64,000 nt of DNA, taken from contig OAPG01000003.1 in the NCBI GenBank assembly GCA_900208305.1, positions 806,001 to 870,000 on the forward strand, read 5' to 3'. The DNA is from Melanopsichium pennsylvanicum (Eukaryota; Basidiomycota; Ustilaginomycetes; Ustilaginales). How positions within the stretch are numbered: the first letter of the stretch is position 1; every line of letters starts with the position of its first letter. Shown here one piece after another: positions 9,875-20,657 of the stretch. The position numbers and the translations under genes are program-made. The notes below the pieces were generated by a model, which made no database searches, had not been told where the DNA came from, and was given only the letters and a program-made list of their open reading frames with translations.

Positions 9875-11241
9875 CTAGACTACTGTGACCTTCGCCGTCA
9901 TACAAACAGTCCCAGCTTCATTGAGTACAAACAGCGACGCTGCTTTCTTGTCCGTGCCTTCCCAAGCTCCTCTAAGTCGGATTGTCTGCTCGACAGTCAG
10001 CGGCGAGGTTGCACGGTACTCGAACTTGTGTACTTGACCCGATATCTCTTTTGACGCTGAAGCTATTAGGCTGAGCAACAACGTTGCTGTCAGTGGGCCG
10101 TGTACCAGGCAGTCTGTGAGAAGCAGTGGAGTGGTAAAGAACCATGTCAGCCTCAATTGAAGAGGGCAATTTTGTTGGGTGTCAAATACTGACCTGAGTG
10201 ACCTTCCTCATTCCGACAGTACTCGGGATCAAGGTGGATGCGGTGGGCATTGAACGTCGCCGCCGAGTATCTGAACAGCGCGGCTCTCGTCGCATAGTAG
10301 TCGAAACCGAAATCGGAATGCTTCTCTTCCACTGTGGTCATGGAATCGTAACAGTACCATGATATTGTCAATTTGTGCTTTATCCAGTCATACAAGATGC
10401 GTACTCATTTGCACTGACCTTCCGAAGCCTTGGGCGCGTTACTAGCTACTGGGGCTCTATATCTCCTCTCTTCTGCTGGTTTCTGCTTTCTGTATACATG
10501 ACACCTTCTCTCGGTCATGACCAATCCCTCGTCATTCTCGTACCTTAGCTTCCTCGTGACCAACACCATCTTTCCTGTTTTTGCACCTTCTTTAGGCTGC
10601 ACGCTTTCTACAGCCACCTTGCAGGTTACGTCTTGCCCCATCTTGAGTCGCTTGCCCTTCTCAAACTCGAACGAGCCGCTGGCCCACATGCGTTGATCGA
10701 GACCGCCGGGCGGGCCAAAGGTGCGTTCGGTTCCATCGCTGCCGAGAGTGCATTCGGACAGCAGAGGATTGAATAGGACAAGCTCAGCTCCAAATGGCAT
10801 CGGTGAGCCAGGTGAAAGAGACATTGCATCTTCACCTGTGTGCTTTTCGAGAAGGTTGCGAGAAGAGGTGACCAAAGAGGACGAAAGGTTGGGTAGTACA
10901 AGCAGGAGCTGTCGTGCTTTGTTCAGGTCTGCTGTATCGTGCAGGGTCTTTGTCTGAGATTGAACTGCTTGTATCCATTTTTCTAGACTTGTGCTTGAAG
11001 ATGAGAGAGCTGGCCCGGTCGTCGATATATTTCGCGAGTAAGAAATTGGTGTTACTACTTTGGAGCAAGTAGCCGCTTTAAGCTTGGAAAAGGGCATTGA
11101 GCTCCGCATCAGGCGTTGTGCTGGTGCGAGTCGAGACATCTTCAGGGATGGCGCTGTAGGTCTTGGTTCTGATCGTATTGCAGCAAACGACTTGAGAGAT
11201 GTGTTAGGAAGGCACGGACGAGAGTACAGTGTACCAAGCAT
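9875..11241 (-). CDS. HTD2: HTD2-like mitochondrial 3-hydroxyacyl-thioester dehydratase (3 exons)
   Basis: By family, dehydrates 3-hydroxyacyl-ACP in mitochondrial type II fatty acid synthesis (supply of octanoyl for lipoate). Exons on the minus strand: 11241-10419, 10331-10194, 10113-9875. The introns are 87 and 80 bp, both with GTCAGT donors and CACAG/CCACAG acceptors. Joined length is 399 residues. The N-terminus is Arg/Ser-rich (presequence-like, ending near SYSRNIS). The middle holds a FAS1-like hot-dog half (FGPPGGLDQRMWASGSFEF...VTRKLRYEND). The MaoC half begins ALFRYSAATFNAHRIHLD, holding the catalytic Asn/His-type motif, and continues through EEGHS|DCLVHGPL across the second junction. 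Both splice junctions preserve the frame and rebuild conserved text, which strongly supports the model. Confidence 0.85.
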
Positions 11242-11785
11242 TAGGCCGGTTGCGGGGTGTGACCCAGTCTGTGAGTAGCCCTAGACAATCAGCAGAATTC
11301 AACAGTATGCGGGGAAGTGGAGGCTCTATTCCGCCTCCCCGCGCAAATAAGATCCGTCGGCCGAGAAACATTAATAATTTGGACTGTTAGACCGTCAGGT
11401 GTCGGGGCAAACGATGGCGCAATCCGGATCTGAAGCTATCAATTCTGTCAGAAAGCCTTCGCAGGCTGGAAGAATCAAAGTACAATCTTGAAGTGCCAGC
11501 AGCTGAGGATCTGCCTATGACGATCGAGTTGGTGCGTTCGACCGTCCTGTCATTTTCACTCACACTGTAACGACACCCAGCTGCCGTAACACAGGGTCCG
11601 CTGTCTGAGAAGAAAATCATGGAAAGCAAATCTAGCCGACTCTGTCGACCAACTCGCAATTTGTTCTTGGCGCAAGATTCGCAGCCATCCACCACAGACC
11701 ACTTGTATTATACATCTCTAAACTCGATCTTATTCACCCCCATAACTCACCTTCATATCTCAGCGTAAAACTAAGTTCTTTCAAG
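11242..11785. promoter_or_regulatory. divergent spacer HTD2 / MET14
   Basis: 544 bp shared upstream region. A TCCGCCTCCCCGC stretch occurs at ~11328. No coding frame with gene-like character was found; the 102-codon minus frame at 11387-11695 looks random. Confidence 0.35.
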
Positions 11786-12397
11786 ATGGCTACCAACATT
11801 ACCTTTCATCCTGGTCACGTTTCTTATGAAGAGCGCACTGACTTGCTCAACCAGCAAGGCCTTACCATTTGGCTCACCGGTCTCTCTGCCTCGGGCAAAT
11901 CCACCATCGCTACTGCGCTGGAGCAGCACCTTCTATCTTTGCACAAGTCTGCCTACCGTCTTGACGGAGACAACATCCGTTTTGGCCTCAACAAGGATCT
12001 AGGCTTCTCCCCCAAGGATCGCGAGGAAAACATTCGCCGTATCTCGGAAGTCTCGCTGCTTTTCGCTTCGTCTACTACCATCACCATCACCTCGTTCATT
12101 TCGCCCTACAAGGCTGACAGGGAGATCGCAAGGAATCTCCACAATGCACACGTGCCCAAGCTTCCCTTTGTCGAGGTGTTTGTCGATGCTTCCATTGAGA
12201 CTTGCGAGAGCAGGGATCCAAAGGGGCTGTACAAGAAGGCAAAGGCAGGCGAGATTAAGGAGTTCACCGGTATCAGCGCACCATACGAGAAGCCCGAGGA
12301 CCCGGAAATCCACATTGACGCTGACAAGACCAGCATCGAGGATGCGGTTCGCATCATCACCGAGTACTTGATCAACAAGGGTTACCTTAAGCTCTAA
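11786..12397 (+). CDS. MET14: adenylyl-sulfate (APS) kinase
   Basis: Phosphorylates adenosine 5'-phosphosulfate to PAPS in sulfate assimilation (cytosol). 203 residues, the usual length for stand-alone fungal APS kinase. P-loop GLSASGKS at residues 32-39, then the [19 protein letters not shown] segment with the DGDN and DLGFS substrate-binding motifs, [11 protein letters not shown], the FISPYKADR segment, FVEVFVD, and the [17 protein letters not shown]...YEKPEDPEI lid that binds APS. ATG at 11786 (CAAGATGGCT), stop TAA. Single exon. Confidence 0.96.
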   Translation: MATNITFHPGHVSYEERTDLLNQQGLTIWLTGLSASGKSTIATALEQHLLSLHKSAYRLDGDNIRFGLNKDLGFSPKDREENIRRISEVSLLFASSTTITITSFISPYKADREIARNLHNAHVPKLPFVEVFVDASIETCESRDPKGLYKKAKAGEIKEFTGISAPYEKPEDPEIHIDADKTSIEDAVRIITEYLINKGYLKL

Positions 12398-13946
12398 GTG
12401 CCGAGACACTCAAACATACACACACCTAATTTGCCGATGAAAACTATTTCACACTTTCATATCGTGGTCTAATGCCTGAATCTGTCATAATAGATACGGA
12501 AAGATGATGATCACAAACACATTAATTGCTTGAAACATTAAACGGCTGCAGTTGAACAGCCTGCAGATCAGAATGTGCAAACATAGAGAACGGTTTAACA
12601 TGCCAATTTCTTCGAGCTTACACAGAATATCAGGCGAAACACCAGCTTCGAGAAATGCAGCACTTTCAGAGCTAACATGTTCAGGGGAATGCCCAAAAGG
12701 CAAGAAAAAAAATCAAAGGAACTGCAGCACCTAGGATTCCCGCGTGGTCCCCCACCGCAGTACTGACTAGGCGATATCTTGCTTAACTTCGCAGATCGGA
12801 CGGGATGCGGTGCTTTCAAGATTCTATGGCCGCAGATGTAGGGCATTGTCACAGAGCAATACATATATGCTGTATTTCTCAATTTGAAGTATCAGTGAAA
12901 AAAATTGCAGCTTCTTCTCATCTTGCTCAAGTTTCCGTTCCTGAAATGATACTCTATTTCTGTTGTCAAGCAAAGAGATTCCCACGGGATGATCGGGTGA
13001 TGTGCACTGTAGTTCAAAGGGATCTACCACGATAGAGTGCCATACAAGTGTCACGCGGCGTCACTGGAGATTCAGTGTCAGAAGCAGCTTGTTTCGCCTA
13101 GACCAGACAGGAACGGCGGTCCAGTGACGAGCGAACCTCGATGCGCCTCTATCCCTACCAAGCCCCACGCTTGCAACTCTAAATGTGGTCAGACGAGACG
13201 TTTTCTCTTACACCTGTCGAAAAAGCATGAGCGCTGCCTATGTTTCGCTAGGCATCCAAGGTGGTTGCCATCGACGAATGTTGGCTCACAAAGCCATTAT
13301 AGATCCGTGTAGGCCGTGCGTGTTCGGTAGCGCTTGGCAAGAGTGGACTTGGAAAAAGGTACATTCTTTATACAGAATTTAAGGCTTAAGGCTGTGGTCA
13401 GGCGGGATGAGATATATCACAAAAGTCGGCTCAACGCTGCTTGACGCGTCGGTTCTGCTGTGTGATCTCTGGTGCAACCCATCAACATCTCAGGAACCTT
13501 CCCTAGTCCATCACATTCTCTTTCACTTAGCTAGGTCTGAAGCTGGTATGCCTCGACCTGCGGCAAACGAGAGAGGGACAAGTCTACTTCACTATAGCCA
13601 GCAGGAGTGACTACGGCAAAAAAGAGAGACAGCAAGCATAGCGGGTTAGGCGAGGCTATCCCGCGCTCCTCCCGCCGTCGATCCCCCGTGTGTCCCGTCG
13701 ATTCGATACGGAACAACACCCCTGAGAGACTTGGCTGTAACTTAGCCGCTTCTTTGTAAAATTCCTTACCCTCCTCAACGCTGAATGCATTTTCCACTCT
13801 TAGAATGCCGTGTGGTATTGTGTACTAGGTTTGCGCAGAAAACATATATACTTCCACGGACCCTGGCAGGTCCAAAATGAGAGGCGTCCCTCTGCATACC
13901 CATCCATCACTCTACGCTCCAACACGACTTACAGTATAAACTCGAG
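12398..13946. other. 1.5-kb spacer, nothing recognised
   Basis: Between MET14 and the GPI-type protein gene. Many short overlapping frames on both strands, none with homology I can see or an obvious intron/exon logic. The right end (13840-13946) has a TATATA element near 13850 and a CT/CA-rich leader, typical of a fungal core promoter for the next gene. Confidence 0.3.
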
Positions 13947-14596
13947 ATGAAAGTCTTCGCATCATTGCTTTTGATCGTTCTGGCTGCCGTAGTGGCTGTG
14001 CAGGCTAACGTTCAGCCCACACCTGCTCCTCGAGTCGAGAAGAGGCAGAGCTGTGAGTACAATCGCATTTTGCTGATGCATACATGCCCGTCCTCACTAT
14101 CTGACCTCAACACTCTTTTTTTGGTTCTGTAATGACAGCTTTCGACCCCTACAACCTCTCCCAGTACACAAACGATGGTGCCATCTCGTCGCTTTCGCAG
14201 TACATCAACTCGCAGTTCGGGGGACTGGACAGCATGTCTCTTGGACCTGACATGTCTTCCTACCTCGCCTCTCAACGTAGTCAGGCGTACTCGTACCTCT
14301 CGCTCGCCTCTTCGATCGTAGCCAACGGTGGACAGAGCAACTCTGACCTGGGCTCCGTCCTGGGTTCGCTCACTGCGACGATGACCGCGAACGGTCAAAA
14401 CAATGGCGTTAATAACGTCGAGGCGAACAGTAGTCAGAACTATAGCATGAGCAACAGCGGGTCCGCAGCGACGACGACGGCAAGTTCTGCTTCCAGCAAC
14501 GGAGCTCTGGGTACAAGCGCACAGGGAAGCAGCGCGTGGGTCGGAATGATGGTCGTAACTTTTGTCGTTGCTCTAGCCGGCGCCTTTGCCTTGTGA
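13947..14596 (+). CDS. small secreted GPI-anchored-type protein (2 exons)
   Basis: Exons 13947-14052 and 14139-14596; the intron is 86 bp (GTGAGT...GACAG) with a TGT|CT junction that keeps the frame. The 187-residue product has a clean signal peptide (MKVFASLLLIVLAAVVAVQA), then a short pro-segment ending in a dibasic VEKR|QS that would suit a Kex2-type protease. A Ser/Asn/Tyr-rich body (YLASQRSQAYSYLSLASSIV) follows. The Ser/Ala/Thr/Gly-rich tail ends in a hydrophobic stretch WVGMMVVTFVVALAGAFAL, the classical GPI-anchor signal. No cysteines in the predicted mature body. Likely a cell-wall or plasma-membrane surface protein of unknown function. Low-complexity composition gives no family assignment. 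Confidence 0.75.
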
Positions 14597-14766
14597 TCAT
14601 GTGCTCTGTGGGTAAAAATCGCGACCTTACCTTCGACATCACGAAGCGGGCCTGGAACTGATCTCGCAACTACACTACCCCTCACGCTCGTCCAGGTAAC
14701 CAAATGAAGTTGAGATACCATTCCATGATTAACACGTGTGCTTACGTGCTGGTAAATTTCTGAGTG

Positions 14767-15074
14767 TCACAAAGCCTGAAGCTTGAGTAGACTGCGTAGT
14801 GCATTTCCTTGCGCCTTGACGTCGGCAAAATTGGTGATGTGAAGGTAGGACAGAGGTTGGGGTGGCAAGTGAACAAATAATATGTGCGACACATACCTCG
14901 GATGTCGGGAATGGAAGCGAGGGCGTTGCTTGCCCACGAGGCGAGCGAGTCGATGGAGAAAAGTGATTTCAAAGCCTCCACAATTCTTCCATGATTCAAG
15001 GGTTTGTCGCTATCATCGAACCGCAAAACTAACGAGACTACCCTCCGATACATGGCTCTTCCCTTGATCCGCAT
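14767..15074 (-). CDS. possible small two-exon gene, unknown
   Basis: A tentative 72-residue protein. Exon 1 is 15074-14897 from ATG, with product beginning MRIKGRAMYRRVVSLVLRF and ending ALASIPDIR. The GTATGT donor at 14896 and an AAG acceptor at 14808 give an 89-bp intron, matching the size of proven introns nearby. Exon 2 is 14807-14767, ending LLKLQAL. The joined C-terminus reads as an amphipathic helix. Alternative acceptors exist, and the start would be only ~75 bp from the divergent start at 15149. No family recognised; could be chance. Confidence 0.3.
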
Positions 15075-15148
15075 CCCAAGGAGTTTAGGAAACACCCGAG
15101 CCAGATTTCCAAACTCAAAGAACGGAGCTCGCTGCAACGAACAACATC

Positions 15149-15946
15149 ATGTTGGTCAAGAGTACGCTCAGAAGAGCGGCATCAACTTCAAGATTGCTTC
15201 GCAATGGTCTTGTCCAGAACGCATCCGCATCGACCCGCGGAGCCGCAAATCAGATGGTTTCGGTTACCTCTAGAGGCCTGCAAACCTATTTTAGAGTCTT
15301 TGGTCTCCCAAAAAGAAGGGCTAAGATAAACTGCTTTACTCACTGTCGGACGCTGATGTCCACAGCTACGCGCACAAATGCATCAGGACGAACGACAGTC
15401 AAAGACCCTGAACCTCAAACTGGACTGTATTACCACCCAACACAAATCAGCATCTATCGCGGCCCGAACGAACCTTCTTCCACCGCCGATGGATGGGCTA
15501 TCTCTTTCCTCGCGAATCCCTCCTCTTCCGAAGATGCAGTGATTGCTTATGTCCTCCCGACCAATACTTCTTCATCACAAGACTCGAAACCAGCAGATTT
15601 TGTACGTGCGAATCCGGATAGGATACACATCAACCCAGCTGGATGGAAGATCATGCACGACGTCCTCAAGAATCAAGTCGTTCCCAATGATGATCTGCTG
15701 AATTTCGAAGCGAGCACACGCGAGAGCGGCTGGGCTCATTTGACAGATCTAAGGCATCCATTGATGCCAGGTAGAATTGCAACGCCAGAGAATATTATCG
15801 CGTCGGTAGCGTTTACAGAGGGAAAGCTGAACGTGGAGAGTTACGAGGAGAATAAGAGCTACAGGTTGGTAACGGGTTATGAAGGACCTATTCAGATGGC
15901 TGATGGGTGGTTGGAGAAGCTGAGGAAGCGTTTTGGTTCGCTTTGA
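15149..15946 (+). CDS. unknown protein with mitochondrial-type presequence
   Basis: A 265-residue open frame from ATG. The first ~85 residues are Arg/Ser/Thr-rich without acids (MLVKSTLRRAASTSRLLRNG...), the look of a matrix-targeting leader. A second Met-rich start (LMSTATRTNASG) lies at residue ~70, and residues ~50-70 may be an unspliced segment, since a CCACAG acceptor-like site lies at 15360-15365; I found no good donor. The body carries segments such as GLYYHPTQISIYRGP, DGWAISFLANP, NPDRIHINPAGWKIMHDVL, ESGWAHLTDLRHPLMPGR and SYRLVTGYEG. It reads as a compact globular domain. I do not recognise the family. Confidence 0.6.
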   Translation: MLVKSTLRRAASTSRLLRNGLVQNASASTRGAANQMVSVTSRGLQTYFRVFGLPKRRAKINCFTHCRTLMSTATRTNASGRTTVKDPEPQTGLYYHPTQISIYRGPNEPSSTADGWAISFLANPSSSEDAVIAYVLPTNTSSSQDSKPADFVRANPDRIHINPAGWKIMHDVLKNQVVPNDDLLNFEASTRESGWAHLTDLRHPLMPGRIATPENIIASVAFTEGKLNVESYEENKSYRLVTGYEGPIQMADGWLEKLRKRFGSL

Positions 15947-17878
15947 AGCAACCTAGTTGTGGTCGAATGGTTGGATAGGCCATGGATAGGAAAAATTTGC
16001 AGGAAGCTCTCCTTTCAACAAGACAGTGTCACCCAATTCATGTTCATCAGCCTCATCCGACAGATCTTGTGTCACCACCGCTTGTGCAACTGTCTTTAAA
16101 AATGCAATCTTCCTTGTACACGCTCAATCGTCCATCCGAGAGGCCGCTGGACAGCATGATTAACTGAGTAAGTTTCTGAAGAATGCTGCGCTCGAAACAG
16201 GCCGGCTGGCTGTGCTAAAAGGGGCTGAAGCCGCCGACGCTCCTTGGATCCGCAGGGTGGTAATTAGATGATCTAGGTGCCTTGACCTGCACTATACGGA
16301 CAAGAACGATGGTAGCACAGGACTGCATCGATTGGCAGGGTGTAGCAACGATGCATTGTTGCGTCGCGGATTGGTAGATGGTCTCCACCTTTTATTGCAA
16401 GCCTGGACGAAGGTCACCACCAACTTTCAAGTTCCGCGGCGCGACGGAGTTGACAGCGGAGGGAAAGAAAAGCCGTAACTTTGCTAAATTGGAACCGGAC
16501 TCTTGTACGCGGCAAGTCGGAGCTTTTGAACCGCCATCATCTTAGGGATCGGATGTGAATATCGAGATAGGATCATCATTGCTCACCTCATCATGAAGAC
16601 CACCAGTACGATTGATGATGTTGTTGGTGATGACGGTTGAGTCGATCTCGACGATTCAAGAGCCAAAGGAAGGGGAAGGCCGAAATGTGTTGGCGGTAAC
16701 ACTCTTTCAATTTTTCCGACTGAATAATATTTCTGGCTCTCTTGTCTGCTGCCGACCTCGCATTCCTTGAGCGACTCGGGCACTGAGGCACAAGATGGAA
16801 GCTCATCAACGCTGTCGGTCATCCCGCTCCGCCAACCACTTATGACTTCCCACGCCTGCCCTGTACCGAAATCACTTGCTGCAGGTCAGCTTCCAAGATC
16901 ATCTGTGTGAAGAATAGCACCGAGAGTATATGTGATAGTTCCACTGGGTCGATGGCTGTCGATTGCAGTCGATAATCTGCGCGTACACGCCACAAGACGG
17001 GGCGACAACAAGGGTCGAGAGTCCTTCTTTCAAAGCTCCTGAGCAGCATTCAAGTGTGCGTTGATAGAAGAACACACACATACACATACACATACACATA
17101 CACATACATGCACACACAGACACACACGCACACATACATCACAGTCGCAACAGGGAATGGGCCGACACACGGGTGAGCGAGTCTGCAGCGAGGACCAGTC
17201 AGCAGTGTCACCTTTTTTCCAACACAAAACGGTGCGATCTTCTTAGACTGGTATACCGCCTTACGAGGTCCTTTCATACATCGAGATTTGCGGTGGTCAC
17301 CATTCGCTCGGCTGGCTAAAAAAAAGCTGCCCATAACAGTCCTTATACTCGTGGTACGCCTGGAATCGCCAATCGCACTCCGCAATGTCACATAAGAGTG
17401 TCACCTGTCGTGCATACGTCGCAGAATTCACGCATCCCCTTAGTTAGGCACCTCGCCATTTCTGCCCCTCTGGTGCCTGTCAGTTTGGTTGCTAAAGCAT
17501 GCCCCATGATAGGTGCCCACCCTGTAACATGATCCGACGCTATGGCTCAGCCTCTTGAATACACACACCTTGGATTCTAGAGCACAGACTACCCTACGCC
17601 GGACCACATTCACATTCACAACCACAATCTGCAAAACCACGTTGCATCCTACGGCTGCTAGCACCTTCATTCCTCGGCATCACTAACTATCAATCGGTCA
17701 ATCGCTTTCTACCCCAGCTCGTGCTGACTTCGATGGTCCACTTTTAAGGCTTGACAACCTTCATTCTTCTCTGTTCTCTCACGCGGACAAGTTCACAGGT
17801 ACACGACGTATCTCACTTCTGCCGAATTCTTTTCCAACAACCTCACAGAGCCCGACATTGGCCGCATTCATTCGCACA
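15947..17878. other. 1.9-kb spacer with microsatellite
   Basis: No supported gene. It contains the CA/TACA microsatellite at 17072-17138 and CT/CA-rich sequence just before the P450 start (17750-17878). Short frames in 16580-17400 are either repeat-driven or random. Confidence 0.4.
17072..17138. repeat. CA / TACACA microsatellite
   Basis: About 67 bp of imperfect (CA)n with interspersed ACATAC hexamer units (four tandem copies of ACACAT-type units near 17080-17105). Translated frames over it give only Thr-His or Val-Cys repeats and are not genes. Confidence 0.85.
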
Positions 17879-19621
17879 ATGCCAGCTTTTCCCACATTCA
17901 GCGCCGTCAGCTCGGCCGCCAAACATATTGAGCTCCGCTCCGACAATGCAAACATTCAACGAATTTTTGACACCATCAACGCTGTCCTACAGAGCACCGG
18001 GCTTGTGCTGCCTTTGCTAGCTCTAAGCTTCTTATTCCTTGCCATCAAATACAACAACCGCACCATCTTCGCCAAGCCGCCCAGATCGGAGCTCTACTAT
18101 CCTCCCGCTCTGCCTCTCATCGGTCACACGCTCGAAGCGATGCAGAACAGTCGTAGCGGCATTTTGGACTGGTTTTGGGAAAAGGCTCGTCAGCATCCCG
18201 TCGGCTTTTCCGTTTCCATCGCAGGTACCCGTACTGGACTGATGCACATTGTTCACCGACCCGAGTACATTGAGTATGTTCAAAAGACCAATTTTGACAA
18301 CTACGAGAAAGGAATCGAATTCAAGAAGCGTTTCCTCGACCTGCTTGGACAAAATGGTATCTTTAACTCGGATGGTCACGTCTGGAAGGCTCAACGCAAG
18401 ATGGCCTCGCACATTTTCTCCGTCTATCAGTTCCGCACCTGGGTCCAGGCCGTGGTTCATCGCGAGCTCGACAGCGTCATTGCCATCCTCGACGGTCTCA
18501 CTGAGGGCAAATCCAGAGCCAATCCCGCCTCTTTGCTGCTCCCAGACCTCTTCTTCCGATATACACTCTCGTCCTTTGGCAAGATGGCCTTTGGCTCAGA
18601 CATTGATTGCCTCAGTCCCGATCCGGCCTGCCTTCACCACGAAGTTGAGTTCTCTAGCGCCTTCGACTTTGTTCAGATGGTCATCGACAAGCGCTTTCGG
18701 CTTCCCATGTGGCAAATTATCGAGAAGTTCTCTGATGAAGGCAAGAAGAATGCAAAGATGGTCAAGAAAATCAACGACTTCTCCTGCAAGATTATCGACG
18801 AGCGCCTACGAGAGAGAGCAGCTGGTATTCAGAAGGAGAAAAAGACGTCGGATGGTAAGGAGGGCAAGGATTTGCTCGATCTCTTTATGGATGTTACCAC
18901 CGACCGCGACGATCTCATCTCGATGGTGCTCAATTTCATCATCGCTGGACGTGATACGACTGCGCAGGGATTGTCCTGGCTTTTCTACGAGCTGATGAAG
19001 CAGCCCGAGTACGTGGACGCGATTCGCAAAGAGGTCCGCCAGGTCTTGCAAGATGCTGACGGCAGTATCCGCAAACTCGACTACGATGCCGCCAAAGATC
19101 TCGTTTTCACGCAAGCATGTTTCAACGAGGCCATTCGTCTTCACCCACCTGTCCCCAAAAATGGTAAGCGTGCTATCAAGGACGATGTCATCATTCCGCA
19201 AGGGCCCACGGCCGCTGGTCTGCCACCCATCAAGATCTATGCCGGCGAACTGCTCTCCTGGTCCGACTGGGTTATTGCTCGCAACCCTGACGTCTGGGGT
19301 CCCGACTGCTGCGACTTCAATCCTTATCGCTTCATAGAGACGACCACGGCAGAAGACGGTACTGAGAGCACGAGTCTGAAGAACTACGGCCAGTGGAAGT
19401 TCCATGTCTTCAACGGTGGCCCTCGTCTCTGTCTTGGCATGACGCTAGCCAACTATGAGGCGCTAAGCATGGTAGCTACGGTGATTGATCGGTACGACTT
19501 TGGTTGGGGAACAAAGGACCAAGGTCAGGAGGCAGACTGGCCGCTCAAGTACTTGCCTTCGGTGACACATCCCAGTCAAATGTATACTGCTACCGTTGTT
19601 CGTCGCGATGAATTGGCTTGA
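17879..19621 (+). CDS. cytochrome P450 monooxygenase
   Basis: A 580-residue membrane-anchored P450. TM anchor near residues 40-58 (LVLPLLALSFLFLAI), a PPALPLIGHTLEA proline hinge, and the I-helix oxygen-binding motif AGRDTTAQ. Then the K-helix EAIRLHPPVP (ExxR), the PYRFIE segment after the meander, and the heme loop FNGGPRLCLGMTLA with the axial Cys518. The overall wording (KFHVFNGGPRLCLG, IARNPDVWGPDCCDFNPYRF) resembles fungal fatty-acid/alkane hydroxylases of the CYP52/CYP63-like clan. A terminal hydroxylase role in the ER is plausible, but the substrate is not proven. The ATG at 17879 is used; an upstream TTG in the same frame is not a likely start. Single exon. Confidence 0.88.
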   Translation: MPAFPTFSAVSSAAKHIELRSDNANIQRIFDTINAVLQSTGLVLPLLALSFLFLAIKYNNRTIFAKPPRSELYYPPALPLIGHTLEAMQNSRSGILDWFWEKARQHPVGFSVSIAGTRTGLMHIVHRPEYIEYVQKTNFDNYEKGIEFKKRFLDLLGQNGIFNSDGHVWKAQRKMASHIFSVYQFRTWVQAVVHRELDSVIAILDGLTEGKSRANPASLLLPDLFFRYTLSSFGKMAFGSDIDCLSPDPACLHHEVEFSSAFDFVQMVIDKRFRLPMWQIIEKFSDEGKKNAKMVKKINDFSCKIIDERLRERAAGIQKEKKTSDGKEGKDLLDLFMDVTTDRDDLISMVLNFIIAGRDTTAQGLSWLFYELMKQPEYVDAIRKEVRQVLQDADGSIRKLDYDAAKDLVFTQACFNEAIRLHPPVPKNGKRAIKDDVIIPQGPTAAGLPPIKIYAGELLSWSDWVIARNPDVWGPDCCDFNPYRFIETTTAEDGTESTSLKNYGQWKFHVFNGGPRLCLGMTLANYEALSMVATVIDRYDFGWGTKDQGQEADWPLKYLPSVTHPSQMYTATVVRRDELA

Positions 19622-20657
19622 TACCGCATGTAGGGTTTTCTGCTCGTCGCATTTGATGTGCAGCTTCGAATCCAGCAATCGTTCGTGCTTTTCACTCTTG
19701 ACTGTGAATAAGTGATTAGATTCTGAGCGGGAAGAGTTGTCGTGAGCGGGAGTGTTGTTCGTTGAAAGCAGGGGAACGAACGTCGATAATTTAGCCCTTT
19801 TGCACCGTCCGGGCCAAACAAAACACAGCAAGAGTAATGCCCGACACCTGAAAGGCGGGAAGCAAACTTGGCACATGCCATGCTCACTCGGTTATCGTGC
19901 CGATGACTGATGGGCGCATCTTTTCTTTCGACCCTGCTCCTGGTTGTGCAATATGGCCTACAAATACAGACACAATAACAAAAACGATACCACGCTCTAT
20001 TCGACCAATGCAACAAAAGGGTGAAATAAATCACCGACGAGGAATAATGAGAAAAAATGAAAAATTAAACGTCGCCGAACTTGCCGAGCATCGAAAAACC
20101 AGAAATGCGGGGGAGTGGTACAGTGGCAGCTGATCGCGTCAAATATACGATTTTTGTGACCTGCTCATCCATGAGTTTAAGAATGGTCGTTCGAAAACCC
20201 TGACAGGCAGCCTCATCCGATGATCTGGGCGTGTTGCCAGGACAAGTATTGAGGGAATGTGAAGCAAAGCAGGGTCCGAGGACGAGTAAAGTCTTTTGAA
20301 ACCATACGTCGGTCAATTGGCTTCGCTCTTCACTCAGATTTGAACAAAGTTGCTCATATGATATCTCTCTCTCCCCCCTCGCCAGTGTTTTGAGGCGTCC
20401 TTTTACGGAGGACATGCTCGTTCCATCCATGCTCGCAGCCTTACAAGACAATCTGATCCAAACTTTGTCCACTCTCGGCGTTGTCACCACAACCTCATTG
20501 GTCAAGACACCGAGCCTTTTCGCCTCTCCATCAATCAACCTCATCTGCACCCTTTTCATTCTTGATCTGCAGCTCGGACGACGATTAGTTGTCTTTGTGA
20601 ATCATTTTCAACACCACCATTGTCGCTACCACCGCCACTGTAGTACTCGGGAAGATC
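19622..20657. other. spacer P450 / DUF1479 relic
   Basis: About 1 kb between the P450 stop and the decayed DUF1479 gene. It contains one ATG-started open frame of 164 codons on the minus strand (listed separately). Otherwise nothing recognised. Confidence 0.3.
20065..20559 (-). CDS. possible unknown protein, 164 codons
   Basis: ATG-started open frame beginning MKRVQMRLIDGEAKRLGVL, with protein-like stretches SSVKGRLKTLAR and ISYEQLCSNLSEE. No motif recognised. A frame of this length is expected a few times by chance in a 64-kb window, so support is weak. It would be divergent from the DUF1479 relic and convergent with the P450. Confidence 0.3.
   Translation of the reverse strand: MKRVQMRLIDGEAKRLGVLTNEVVVTTPRVDKVWIRLSCKAASMDGTSMSSVKGRLKTLARGEREISYEQLCSNLSEERSQLTDVWFQKTLLVLGPCFASHSLNTCPGNTPRSSDEAACQGFRTTILKLMDEQVTKIVYLTRSAATVPLPRISGFSMLGKFGDV

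Noticed and set aside
17050..17391. Open frames over the CA microsatellite
   Set aside because: Translation yields only Thr-His or Val-Cys repeats caused by the simple repeat.
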